From Brucella cytisi (GTDB lineage Bacteria > Pseudomonadota > Alphaproteobacteria > Rhizobiales > Rhizobiaceae): a stretch of DNA of 64,000 nt. The notes under the pieces are model-generated. The model had not been told where the DNA came from, did no database searches, and saw nothing but the letters and a program-made list of their open reading frames with translations. Numbering within the stretch: position 1 is the stretch's first letter; each line of letters starts with the position of its first letter. Position numbers and translations under genes: made by a program. The stretch covers positions 62,001 through 126,000 of the forward strand of contig JAAVLQ010000001.1 of the NCBI GenBank assembly GCA_012103075.1, in the 5' to 3' direction. Of this stretch, positions 1-10,291 are shown piece after piece.

Positions 1-516
1 CGCCGTGCAGGAAGGGCCGTATTCACTGCCCGCAATTCCATACGAGAAGGTGCCGAAGCAATTCCGCCGTCAGATCGTGCCGGACCCGACAGGGCAGGCG
101 CCGGGAACGATTGTTGTCAGCCTCAAGGATCATCTTCTCTACTATGTTCTGCCGGGCGGAGAAGCGCTGCGCTACGGCATCGGGATCGGCAAGGCGGGCT
201 TTGAGTGGTCGGGCACTGCCAATGTCCAGTACAAGAAGCAATGGCCGGTCTGGACGCCTCCACCGGAAATGATCCAGCGCAAGCCGGAACTGGCAAAATA
301 TCGTAACGGTCAGGAACCGGCCCGCAAAATCCGCTGGGTGCGCGCGCGCTCTACATTTTCCAGAATGGGCAGGACACCGGTTATCGCATCCACGGCTCGC
401 CGGAATGGTGGTCGATCGGCCAGTCCATGTCATCCGGCTGTATCCGCCTGATGAACCGGGACATCATCGATCTCTATAACCGCGTACAGGGCAAGGCTCC
501 GATCATCGTCGGATAA
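1..516 (+). CDS. L,D-transpeptidase (YkuD family), 5' truncated, frameshifted
   Basis: This is the C-terminal part of a periplasmic L,D-transpeptidase, which forms 3-3 peptidoglycan cross-links or anchors proteins to peptidoglycan. The gene enters from the left edge, so its start is not seen. The first frame reads through 'GTIVVSLKDHLLYYV' and the typical 'WPVWTPPPEMI' segment. After a frameshift near 317-320 the second frame carries the catalytic signature HGSPEWWSIGQ...SSGCIRL (His and Cys nucleophile) and ends at a TAA at 514-516. Restoring a T in CCGG at 317-320 (CCTGG) gives the conserved EPGPQNPLGARAL. Family assignment is firm; the specific role is not determinable. Confidence 0.85.
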
Positions 517-536
517 CCGGACCGGAGGAATTCCGG

Positions 537-655
537 CTCTGACGGCCTGCAAATGGCGTTGTGCTGCGCTTCCGGTGCTCATGTACCTAAAGTACACTGC
601 GTTCCGGTGCTCGCACTCCACCATTTTCGGCTCGTCATAACCGAAATCTCAACGG
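537..655. repeat. Dispersed palindromic repeat family A, copy 1
   Basis: This intergenic stretch contains 'ctgcaaatggcg', 'ttccggtgctcatgtacct', 'agtacactgcgttccggtg' and 'caccattttcgg'. The same blocks in the same order recur near 13023-13140 and 20352-20468, and in interrupted form at 2059-2212. It lies just after the L,D-transpeptidase stop codon. It resembles the roughly 100-bp Bru-RS-type elements described in Brucella; that identification is from memory. It has no coding capacity of its own. Confidence 0.7.
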
Positions 656-704
656 TCCGCACGGTGCATCAGCGTCCGTTGGAAATTGAAGCGTTTCTGC
701 TGCA

Positions 705-740
705 AATAAAAAGGCCGCGCCAGATCTGGCGCGGCCTTTT
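705..740. terminator. Bidirectional Rho-independent terminator
   Basis: The perfect stem ggccgcgcc-agat-ctggcgcggcc (713-736) is preceded by an A tract and followed by TTTT. It lies between the convergent L,D-transpeptidase and the small minus-strand gene ending at 759, so it can serve both. Confidence 0.8.
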
Positions 741-758
741 GTATCAGGTTCGATACGA

Positions 759-974
759 TTACTCGTAGCGCACCGACTTCGGCATGGCCTCGCCGAGATT
801 GACGAAATGGCGCAGCTCGGCGCGCAGATTTTCTGCCGAAGCCATATGAATCTGGCTCTGCGGCACCACATCGTTCTGCACGATCTGGGTGGATACGCCC
901 GGCATGACAAACGCTCCTGCGGTCAGGACGAGGGCGGCGGCAATGCCGAGGCGTCGTTCGGTTCTGGCCTGCAT
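759..974 (-). CDS. Small secreted or membrane-anchored hypothetical protein (71 aa)
   Basis: I do not recognise this protein. The start at 974 was chosen because AAGGAG lies 7 bases upstream; a longer in-frame extension to 1055 has no comparable ribosome binding site. The N-terminus (MQARTERRLGIAAALVLTAGAF) has positively charged residues followed by a hydrophobic stretch, so an export signal or a single membrane anchor is likely. The remainder is short and polar, with LRAELRHFVNLGEAMPKSVRY at the C-terminus. A strong terminator follows its stop. Confidence 0.5.
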   Translation of the reverse strand: MQARTERRLGIAAALVLTAGAFVMPGVSTQIVQNDVVPQSQIHMASAENLRAELRHFVNLGEAMPKSVRYE

Positions 975-1084
975 TTCTATCTCCTTGCGCCGGGTAACGG
1001 CGACTTGAAATCTGGAATCATCTTCATTCGCAAAACGCTGGGACTTTCCGGCCAAGGATCGATCTGGGGCCGATCTTGGGTCAA

Positions 1085-1593
1085 TCAGTGAAAAGTCGCG
1101 CGCGGCGTAAAATTCAAAGCGCTGTCGATGGCATGGATCGGTATTGGCAACAAAGTCTGGCCGAAATCAGCCAGCGTGTCGGCAAAATTGCGGGCAGCCC
1201 CTGCCACATCGTCGCAGCGGCGATGACAGGCAATGGCTTCAAGGCAGGTATCAAGCAGCAACGCGTCCTGATTCTGAATGCCGGAAATCAGCCCCAGCGT
1301 CAGGCATTCCTCACGGCAGACATAGTGCGAGTCGAAAGGGAAAGCACGCAACTGGCAGCTAGCGCAATGGCGCAGCACGCGGATGAAATGCGACAGCTCG
1401 CCCACCGCGCGTTTTGCTTCCGAAGGCCCAAGCACTTCCGAATAGAGGCCCCGGTCATTTCCCACGGGATGATCGAGCCTGTCTCGAAACCCGCAGTCCA
1501 GCGGCGATAACCTTCCAGCACCAGCTTTTCCGGCAGGCGATCGAAATAGCCCGCAGTGTTGGCGCCGTTCAGTTGGGATATGCGCATATTCAT
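1085..1593 (-). CDS. Conserved alphaproteobacterial protein of unknown function, frameshifted (about 169 aa)
   Basis: Two overlapping minus-strand frames join into one protein of about 169 residues. The N-terminal frame reads MNMRISQLNGANTAGYFDRL... and the C-terminal frame contains GPSEAKRAVGELSHFIRV and CREECLTLGLISG. The break lies at CCGG 1451-1454; restoring CCTGG gives ...PWEMTWGLYSEVLGPSE. I recall similar proteins (ELTW...LGPREA...VGELAHF) in other Rhizobiales but know no function. There are five or six cysteines. The upstream 58-aa gene overlaps this start (ATGA), so the two are probably co-translated. A good ribosome binding site (AGGAGG) precedes the ATG. Confidence 0.6.
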
Positions 1594-1766
1594 GTCCGCC
1601 TCCTGTAGAAGCTACGGAATGAAGACATGCATGCGGGGTGTGAACCCTGCACTTTTACAGAGGGACGTTCGGTTTCCCCGCACATTGCAATATCCGGTCG
1701 GCAAGAGACTGAGCTGCGGGGCAGGCCGTCGACATTTGCGGACCGGCATTCGCCGAGACCAATCAT
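1590..1766 (-). CDS. Small hypothetical protein (58 aa) translationally coupled to the next gene
   Basis: An ATG at 1766 is preceded by GGAGG at five bases' spacing, and the frame runs 58 codons to a TGA that overlaps the ATG of the following gene (ATGA). The product contains four cysteines (GECRSA, VSCRPD, AMCGET, HPACMS) and a basic C-terminus ending FYRRRT. I do not recognise a family. The strong ribosome binding site and the stop/start overlap are the main reasons to believe it is translated. It could instead be a leader peptide. Confidence 0.4.
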   Translation of the reverse strand: MIGLGECRSANVDGLPRSSVSCRPDIAMCGETERPSVKVQGSHPACMSSFRSFYRRRT

Positions 1767-2058
1767 AGGGTCCTCCAATCGAAAGGGTTCAAGGCCCAGA
1801 CATCAAAGGTTGTGAATTTGCACCATGCATAAAAGCCAGAAAATCCATCTGGAGTCAATTACTCAGGTTTAAAATCTTATTAGATTTCAATTGTTTGGAA
1901 TTATTCTAGACTTTAATACTCATGTTTACAGCATTCGAGAAGGAACGCAACCGCTGTGGGGAGCAGCGGTTGCGGCAAACGGGCGCATAATGCGCGAAGG
2001 AGAGAGGACGCGGATCATTCGCCCCTTTGCTAACACCACAGTCGCATTCTTCGTGATG
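1767..2058. other. Intergenic region, AT-rich promoter-like stretch
   Basis: I find no convincing gene here. The segment 1850-1925 is markedly AT-rich for this genome (runs such as 'aaaatcttattagatttc'). It lies upstream of the minus-strand small-gene pair, so it plausibly holds their promoter. No known operator was recognised. Confidence 0.35.
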
Positions 2059-2212
2059 CCGGGTTGCAAATAGCAATCTTCCCCGTTCCGGTGCTCACGT
2101 AGCTTTCTGGCGCGTAGCCTTATCCGAAAAGTCTGCAACTTTTCGGGACTATGCCCGGAAGCACGCTCCGCTCCGGTACTCGAAAATCACTCTTCTCGCC
2201 ACGGCCTGACGA
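2059..2212. repeat. Repeat family A, copy 2, interrupted by a second small element
   Basis: The outer parts match family A ('gttccggtgctcacgta' before, 'cacgctccgctccggtac' and 'tcgaaaatcac' after). About 60 bases (2100-2161) separate them, and this insert contains the inverted repeat ccgaaaagt-ctgca-acttttcgg (2124-2146). The uninterrupted copy at 13023-13140 goes directly from 'cacgta' to 'cctttaagtacgctccg'. Confidence 0.6.
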
Positions 2213-2226
2213 ATTTGCAACTGTAG

Positions 2227-2329
2227 CGCTGGAGCGCATCCCGCAAAGTATGAAACGGTTTTCAGGATGCGCTTTGGAACAAAAAGCCGAGACGCGCTGA
2301 TCTGATTCAGTCAGATCGAAACGCGCTCT
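2227..2329. repeat. Dispersed palindromic repeat family B, copy 1
   Basis: This is a degenerate copy of the element also present at 19558-19662. Shared blocks are 'gagcgcatcccg', 'tgaaacggttttc', 'agatgcgc/ggatgcgc' and the terminal 'cagatcgaaacgcgctct'. Its right end overlaps the stop codon (CTA on the plus strand) of the copper gene ending at 2328, so the repeat sits exactly at that gene's 3' end. Confidence 0.65.
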
Positions 2330-3357
2330 AGTGACCCGAATGCTCTCCATCTTTCTGGCCGCCCTTTTTGACCGCTTTGGGCGGTGACGGGGAAGTCGAT
2401 TGTGACCTTGCCGGCCTTTTCGAATTCCAACGTGACAGCAACGGTCTCGCCTTCCTTGTATGGCTTTTCCGGCTGGATGAACATGAGGTGATAACCACCG
2501 GACTTCAGCTCGACCTTCTCGCCTGCCGGAATATCCAGACCGCCTTCAAGCTGGCGCATCTTCATCACGTCGTTCTGCATCGACATCTCATGGATTTCGA
2601 CGCGCTTGACACCGCCGGTAGTGACGGAAACCAGCTTGTCAGCGTCCTTGCCGTCATTGGCGATGGTCAGGAACCCGCCTGCAACCTTGGCACCGGGAAC
2701 CATGGCGCGCACCGAAGGTGCCGTGATTTCCAGTTCGCCAAGCTTCGTCGGCACTGCTGCCTGCATGGAGGCCCCATCCATCTGGCCCATCTTGTCGTGC
2801 CCACCATGGCCGCCGTGCCCATCGTCGGCGCCTGCGGCCTTCACCAGCAGCTGCGGTGCCGGATGCGCCAGATCGTGCGGGTTCTGGCCATCCTTGGGCA
2901 CTTCCGTCCACGCAACCGACGCATCGCTTCCGCAGACCTGCGTCACGGGAAAGGAGAGGGTGGTATCCTTGTCGAACTTGGCGAGCTGGCCGACAACGGT
3001 GAACTCGTCGTAGAAATCACCGGGCAGGTTGCCATCGGTGAAGCGGACTTCGCGGACGCCGGAAGTCACATCCTTGCCGTGCACCTTGTAGCTCTGGGCA
3101 TAGTCACCCTTGACGGTCTCGATCTTCCAGCCCGCCTTGACCTGCGGCTGGGCCGAAATGAAGCCTTCAGGCAGCTCGACCTTCACTTCGGTCGTGGCCT
3201 TGCCGTCGCAGCCATGCGGTACGCGGAAGGTTGCCCTGTAGAAGCCACCTGCCTTGGCTTCGCTCTGGTCGAGGGAGGAGTGGGCTTGGGCCGGGCCAGC
3301 AGAGGCGCACAGTGCGGCAATCGAGATGGCGGAGGCGAAAAGACGATAGTTCTTCAT
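2328..3357 (-). CDS. YcnI-like (DUF1775) and PCu(A)C copper chaperone fusion, secreted, frameshifted near its end
   Basis: This is a periplasmic copper-handling protein of about 342 aa after repair. Residues 1-25 are a signal peptide ending AQA; cleavage would leave His26 at the mature N-terminus, as in YcnI proteins that bind Cu(II) with an N-terminal histidine. Residues 26-170 are the DUF1775 domain. Residues 180-190 form a His-rich linker (GHGGHGGHDKM). Residues 205-330 are PCu(A)C, with ligands in VEIHEMSM (His256) and GGYHLMF (His290, Met292). A one-base shift near 2382 hides the C-terminus KKGGQKDGEHSGH, which ends at 2328. It is probably co-transcribed with the DUF2946-like gene 120 bases upstream. 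A role in copper delivery to cuproenzymes is inferred. Confidence 0.85.
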
Positions 3358-3475
3358 TGTGTCAAACCTGAATAATCATTGGAAGGCACACCGGTACCAA
3401 GTTCGGGGAACAGGGTTCGGGCGCGTTTCATTTCCGAATGCGATCCGGGGAGCGCATTCGCTCAAACGATATTAT

Positions 3476-3940
3476 TCAGGCGAGGGGCGGCGCTTGCGGC
3501 GGTGCCGCTGGCGGATAGGTGTTGTGCTGCAGGATCGGTTGTGGCGGCACGAGGCCGTCCGCCATGGCGATATGCGGGGCAGCACCGGTTGAAACCGCAG
3601 GCGCAGGGCACAGGAAGGCCGATGAAATCCGGCAGGCTTCGCAACTATTGTTGCTCAGATGCTTGTCGTGACCCTGATGGTTGGGATCGGAACCATGATC
3701 GCCGATGCAGAGCACCGGGTAGGTTCCATCAGGCAACTGGTATTGGGCAAGCAGGTAGCTGTCGGGCGCATTGAGGTCGATGGGCTTGTGCGCAAAGGCG
3801 ACGAACATCAGGGCGAATACGCTAAGGACGCGTATAGCCAAGGATATCCGATATTGGCCGATGCTTGTCTTCAACTCAAAAAGCTCTCCATTCAAGCCGA
3901 ATTTACCTAGCCTAAAGGAGCTGTCTTTGCCAAGCATCAA
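3476..3940 (-). CDS. DUF2946-like membrane/periplasmic protein, copper-associated
   Basis: The ORF encodes up to 154 aa; the start is uncertain because no strong ribosome binding site precedes 3940. A hydrophobic segment (RVLSVFALMFVAFAH) is followed by a putative metal-binding region with His and Cys residues (GDHGSDPNHQGHDKHL, CEACRISSAFLC) and a Pro/Ala-rich tail. This pattern fits the DUF2946 proteins that accompany copper genes. It lies just upstream of the YcnI-PCuAC gene on the same strand, so the two likely form an operon for copper acquisition or homeostasis. A TTG start near 3882 is an alternative. Confidence 0.6.
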   Translation of the reverse strand: MMLGKDSSFRLGKFGLNGELFELKTSIGQYRISLAIRVLSVFALMFVAFAHKPIDLNAPDSYLLAQYQLPDGTYPVLCIGDHGSDPNHQGHDKHLSNNSCEACRISSAFLCPAPAVSTGAAPHIAMADGLVPPQPILQHNTYPPAAPPQAPPLA

Positions 3941-3942
3941 AC

Positions 3943-3978
3943 AGAAACGGCGCGAATTGGTCGCGCCGTTTCTGTTTT
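3943..3978. terminator. Rho-independent terminator
   Basis: A long, nearly perfect hairpin cagaaacggcgcg / cgcgccgtttctg is followed on the plus strand by TTTT. It lies directly downstream of the minus-strand GMC oxidoreductase gene and separates it from the copper operon. Confidence 0.75.
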
Positions 3979-4006
3979 CCAGCGGTCGGGAGAATAGATC
4001 TGGAAG

Positions 4007-5578
4007 TCAGATCGCCCGCTTCTTCATCTGTTCCGCGATATAATCAGCCTGACGGATAGCGAGAGCCACGATGGTCAGGGTCGGGTTTTCCGCGCCGCCG
4101 GTTGTGAACTGGCTGCCATCGGAAACGAACAGATTCTTGATGTCATGCGTCTGTCCGTGCTTGTTCACGACGCCATCCTGCGGCTTTTCGCTCATCCGGT
4201 TGGTGCCCAGATTATGCGTTGACGGATAGGGTGGGGTCGGGAAGGTACGGACGGCACCAACGGCCTCATAAAGCGCCTTGCCCTGCGCATAGGCATGATC
4301 GCGCATGGCGATATCGTTCGGGTGATCGTCGTAATAGACGTCGGGAACCGGCAAGCCGTGTTCGTCCTTCACGTCCTTGCTCAGCGTGATGCGGTTTTTC
4401 TCCTGCGGCATGTCTTCGCCGACGATCCAGAGACCGGCCATGTTGACATAATCGTCGAGTGCCGAGGTGAAGCTGCGCCCCCAACCGCCCGGATTGAGGA
4501 AGGCAGCCATGAAAGGCAGGCCAAGCGAAACGGTTTCCATCTCATAGCCGCCGACGAAGCCTCGTTTCGGATTATGCGCAGCCTCATCGCGGATGATGCC
4601 TGCCATGGTGGTGCCGCGATACATGTGAACCGGCTTTTCAAACGAGGCATAGACCGAACCGGTGGTGTGGCGCATATAGTTGCGCCCGACCTGTCCTGAC
4701 GAATTGGCGAGGCCGTCCGGGAATTTCGACGAAGCCGAATTGAGCAGAAGGCGCGGGCTTTCAATCGAATTGCCTGCCACGCAGACGACGCGCGCCTTCT
4801 GCAAGTGCTGCTTGCCATCCTTGTCGGCATAGAGCACGCCCGTCACCTTGCCAGCCGCATTGTGCTCGATCTTGAGCGCCGTGCATTCCGGGCGAACTTC
4901 CAGCCTGCCGGTTTCCTCGCCCTTGGGAATTTCCGTATAGAGCGTCGACCATTTCGCGCCCCATTTGCAGCCCTGAAAGCAGAAGCCGGTCTGCTGGCAG
5001 GCCATGCGGTCGTCGCGCGGCGCGGAATTGATAGCCATGCGACCCGTATGGCATTCCTTGTAGCCGAGCTTGTCGGCACCGGCTTTCATAACCTTGAAAT
5101 TATTGTTGCCGGGCAGACCTTCAATGCCGTTGGTGCGGGTGACCCCCATCTTGTCCTCGGCCTTGGCGTAGTAAGGCTCCAGATCGGCCAGCGTGATCGG
5201 CCAGTCGAGCAGATTTGCCCCCTCGATCTTGCCGTAATGGGTCAGGGTCTCGAACTCGTAATCCTGAAAACGCAAGGATGCACCAGCCCAGTGGGTGGTG
5301 GTGCCGCCGACAGCCTTCACGATCCATGCGGGCAGGTTCGGGAAATCGTGCGCCACGCGCCAGCTGCCCGATGTCGTGCGCTTGTCGAGCCGGGCGAGCT
5401 GGGCAAAACTATCCCATTCATCATTGATAAAATCTTCGAACTCGTGGCGTTTTCCGGCTTCGAGAATGACGACGTCGATGCCTTTTTGGGCCAGTTCGTT
5501 GCCGAGCGTGCCGCCGCCAGCGCCCGAGCCGATGATAACGACGACCTTGTCGTCCTTGAGATTGTATGGAGCAGCCAT
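4007..5578 (-). CDS. GMC family oxidoreductase, gluconate-2-dehydrogenase-like large subunit
   Basis: This is a flavoprotein dehydrogenase of 523 aa acting on an unidentified alcohol or sugar-acid substrate. The start at 5578 (MAAPYNLKDDK) has GGAGG six bases upstream. The FAD-binding motif GSGAGGGTLGNEL is at about residues 17-29. The C-terminal domain carries STHNLGTNRM and SQFTTGGAENPTLT, typical of GMC_oxred_C. It is intact. It is followed upstream in the same transcript by a Tat-signal gene encoding a gluconate 2-dehydrogenase subunit 3-like protein, which normally partners such subunits and carries them across the membrane. No cytochrome c subunit lies next to them, so the electron acceptor is unknown. 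Confidence 0.88.
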   Translation of the reverse strand: MAAPYNLKDDKVVVIIGSGAGGGTLGNELAQKGIDVVILEAGKRHEFEDFINDEWDSFAQLARLDKRTTSGSWRVAHDFPNLPAWIVKAVGGTTTHWAGASLRFQDYEFETLTHYGKIEGANLLDWPITLADLEPYYAKAEDKMGVTRTNGIEGLPGNNNFKVMKAGADKLGYKECHTGRMAINSAPRDDRMACQQTGFCFQGCKWGAKWSTLYTEIPKGEETGRLEVRPECTALKIEHNAAGKVTGVLYADKDGKQHLQKARVVCVAGNSIESPRLLLNSASSKFPDGLANSSGQVGRNYMRHTTGSVYASFEKPVHMYRGTTMAGIIRDEAAHNPKRGFVGGYEMETVSLGLPFMAAFLNPGGWGRSFTSALDDYVNMAGLWIVGEDMPQEKNRITLSKDVKDEHGLPVPDVYYDDHPNDIAMRDHAYAQGKALYEAVGAVRTFPTPPYPSTHNLGTNRMSEKPQDGVVNKHGQTHDIKNLFVSDGSQFTTGGAENPTLTIVALAIRQADYIAEQMKKRAI

Positions 5579-5674
5579 TGTTTCCTCCCAATGCTTTCCC
5601 GTTTCCGCAAAACGCAAGGCGCTTGCAGGACGGTGGTGCCGCTTTGAAATTGGTATGTCCTGCGCCGGGGGCGC

Positions 5675-6229
5675 CTAGAGCCATTCGATATCGTCGAAGC
5701 CGCGCTGGATGTAACCGCCCTTGGAATAGGCTTCGCCCTCGTAGCCGAAGAGCGGCCAGATATCCTTCTGGTTATAAAGGCCGGTCACAAGCCCGCTGCG
5801 CACCTTCTGGAAGAAGGGGCTTTTCTCGATCTCGCGCAGGATCGCGACGCGCTCTTCCTCCCAGCCAAGCCCCAGATAGCCTCCGGCTCCAGCCCGCTTG
5901 TTCAAATCGGCAACACCGTCCTCGATCAGCTTTTTGAGCGTCTCGTCCTTGGCGGAATCCGCGTCATAAGGTTTGACGGCAATGGCATAGAAACGGTCGG
6001 GAAGCTTGTCATGCGGATAGATGTCGCGCGCAAGCTGGATCAGGGTCGCCATGGTTTCGGGCTTGAGCGTGGTGGTTTCAAGCGCCCATGCGAATTGCGG
6101 GCAGATAACGGCATTGCCGCTGACAACGAGCATGGCGCCGAGGCTGAGGCCTGCGCCGCGCTTGAGAATATCGCGGCGGGACAGTGTCTTTTTCTCTCGG
6201 GTGGAAAGACCGTTAAAAACGGTAGTCAT
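5675..6229 (-). CDS. Gluconate 2-dehydrogenase subunit 3 family protein with Tat signal
   Basis: This is the 184-aa small subunit of the membrane-associated dehydrogenase whose flavin subunit is encoded next, 96 bases downstream. The N-terminus contains the twin-arginine motif SRRDILKRG followed by a hydrophobic segment (LSLGAMLVVSGNAVI), indicating export of the folded complex to the periplasm. The body matches the small-subunit family (LIQLARDIYPHDKLPDRFY, LNKRAGAGGYLGLGWEEE). The start at 6229 has AGGAGG upstream. The gene is intact. Confidence 0.85.
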   Translation of the reverse strand: MTTVFNGLSTREKKTLSRRDILKRGAGLSLGAMLVVSGNAVICPQFAWALETTTLKPETMATLIQLARDIYPHDKLPDRFYAIAVKPYDADSAKDETLKKLIEDGVADLNKRAGAGGYLGLGWEEERVAILREIEKSPFFQKVRSGLVTGLYNQKDIWPLFGYEGEAYSKGGYIQRGFDDIEWL

Positions 6230-6367
6230 TCGGTTCTCCTCCTTTGCTTGCCCGTCCGGAATGGGCTGGCTGGCTATGCGTTCCCGGAGATTTTCACCAC
6301 CGGGAATGCTTGCTTTTTCGTCTTCCGTGGCCGCTCCTCCCGGCCAGAAAAGACGATGGGGAGCGGC

Positions 6368-6763
6368 TCACTGGTAGCGGCCACCCCGTTGCAGAACTTC
6401 GATCTTGTAGCCGTCCGGATCTTCCGCGAAGAAGAAGCGGGCAAGCTGCACGCCGTTATTCTTGAAATCGACAAGCTTGCCGACCTTGAAGCCAAGTTCC
6501 GTGAAACGGGCATGTTCGGCATCGACGTCATCGACCGCCACGGCGAGATGACCATAGCCGTCGCCCAGATTGTAAGGCTCGGTGCGGCCCTTGTTGACCG
6601 TCAGCTCGACTTCGAAATCGGCTTCGGCATTGCGCAGATAGATCAGCGTGAAGGTTTCGAAATCAATGCGCTCGGCAATATCGAGGCCAAAAGCCTGATT
6701 ATAGAAGGAAACGGATTTTTCCTCGTCGAGAACACGGATCATCGAATGAATGGCTTTAGCCAC
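6368..6763 (-). CDS. gloA: Lactoylglutathione lyase (glyoxalase I)
   Basis: This 131-aa enzyme converts the methylglyoxal-glutathione hemithioacetal to S-lactoylglutathione. It has the paired beta-alpha-beta-beta-beta architecture. The expected metal ligands are visible: His6 in KAIHSMIRV, Glu in DFEVELTV, His in GYGHLAVAV and Glu in YKIEVLQ. Length is typical for bacterial GloA. The start codon is GTG, preceded by AGGAG. It lies upstream of the GMC operon on the same strand, with about 140 bases between. Confidence 0.92.
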   Translation of the reverse strand: MAKAIHSMIRVLDEEKSVSFYNQAFGLDIAERIDFETFTLIYLRNAEADFEVELTVNKGRTEPYNLGDGYGHLAVAVDDVDAEHARFTELGFKVGKLVDFKNNGVQLARFFFAEDPDGYKIEVLQRGGRYQ

Positions 6764-6906
6764 AAGCTACTCCTGTTTCTTTTGCCGCTTCCTCAAAAGC
6801 GGCTTGCGATTGTCTTGCTGGTTGTCGATTATGAAAGAAAAAGCGACGGCGTGGTGGCAATCGGCTACCACAGCCAAGTTCGTGCTCTTAATGAAGGGAG
6901 GAACCC

Positions 6907-7200
6907 ATGTGCAAGGTTTTCGCCGAGCAGGACCCGGAAGGCTACCGGCAGATCAATCGCTCCGTGCGCATAGGCGGCCATTCCACCAGCATTCAGCTGG
7001 AGGCCACCTTCTGGCGCCTGCTGGATGAGATCGCGGCCAGCCAGAACCTGACCACGCCCCGCTTCATATCGACGCTTTACGACGAAGCGCTGGAGGCCAA
7101 TGGCGCGATCCCGAATTTTGCCTCCATGCTGCGCACCACCTGCGCGCTCTACCTAATGGGGCATCGTCCCGAGGCTGCCGTCTGCGAGGAGGCAGCCTGA
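6907..7200 (+). CDS. Ribbon-helix-helix domain protein (RHH_4-like)
   Basis: This 97-aa protein has a predicted ribbon-helix-helix fold: a beta strand (NRSVRIGGHSTSIQLE) followed by helices (TFWRLLDEIAASQNL and RFISTLYDEALEAN). That arrangement is typical of RHH_4 proteins common in Rhizobiales, which are presumed DNA binders. A clear ribosome binding site (GGGAGG) precedes the ATG. It is divergent from gloA and is not obviously part of an operon. Its target is unknown. Confidence 0.7.
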   Translation: MCKVFAEQDPEGYRQINRSVRIGGHSTSIQLEATFWRLLDEIAASQNLTTPRFISTLYDEALEANGAIPNFASMLRTTCALYLMGHRPEAAVCEEAA

Positions 7201-7231
7201 CAGAGGTCTGAAACGGGCATTGGCCTTTTGA

Positions 7232-7303
7232 TGAAAAGGGAATAGGGAGTAGGGCAATATGTTCTTACATCGGACATGCTTCCTTACTTCGGTATTCCCT
7301 TGC
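7232..7303. repeat. G-rich degenerate repeat (family C), copy 1
   Basis: The stretch 'gggaatagggagtagggcaa' followed by 'tatgtt', and the facing block 'tattcccttgctgcc', recur in similar form at 34069-34222. It lies between the ribbon-helix-helix gene and mrp. It appears to be a non-coding dispersed repeat. Confidence 0.35.
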
Positions 7304-7325
7304 TGCCTTCATTAAAGGAATCGAA

Positions 7326-8492
<1,167 letters not shown>

Positions 8493-8518
8493 AAAAAGGG
8501 CCGGAAACGGCCTTTTTC
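8493..8518. terminator. Shared terminator between mrp and pgm
   Basis: The hairpin ggccg-gaaa-cggcc has an A run before it and a T run after it. It is placed between the convergent mrp and pgm stop codons, so it can act in both directions. Confidence 0.8.
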
Positions 8519-8522
8519 TTTG

Positions 8523-10169
<1,647 letters not shown>

Positions 10170-10291
10170 TTAAATGAATTAAGCAGTCAATGTGTTGGCA
10201 TTTGCGGTCATTGCAAGACAACATAGATCAAACTTATTGATTGAAAATAACAAACTGTGTGGTTGTCGCTGGCCATGCTACAAATTCTGCC

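Noticed and set aside
2368-3375. 335-codon plus-strand ORF opposite the copper fusion gene
   Set aside because: It is the antisense shadow of a gene with clear signal peptide and domain motifs; its product is low complexity with no recognisable domain.
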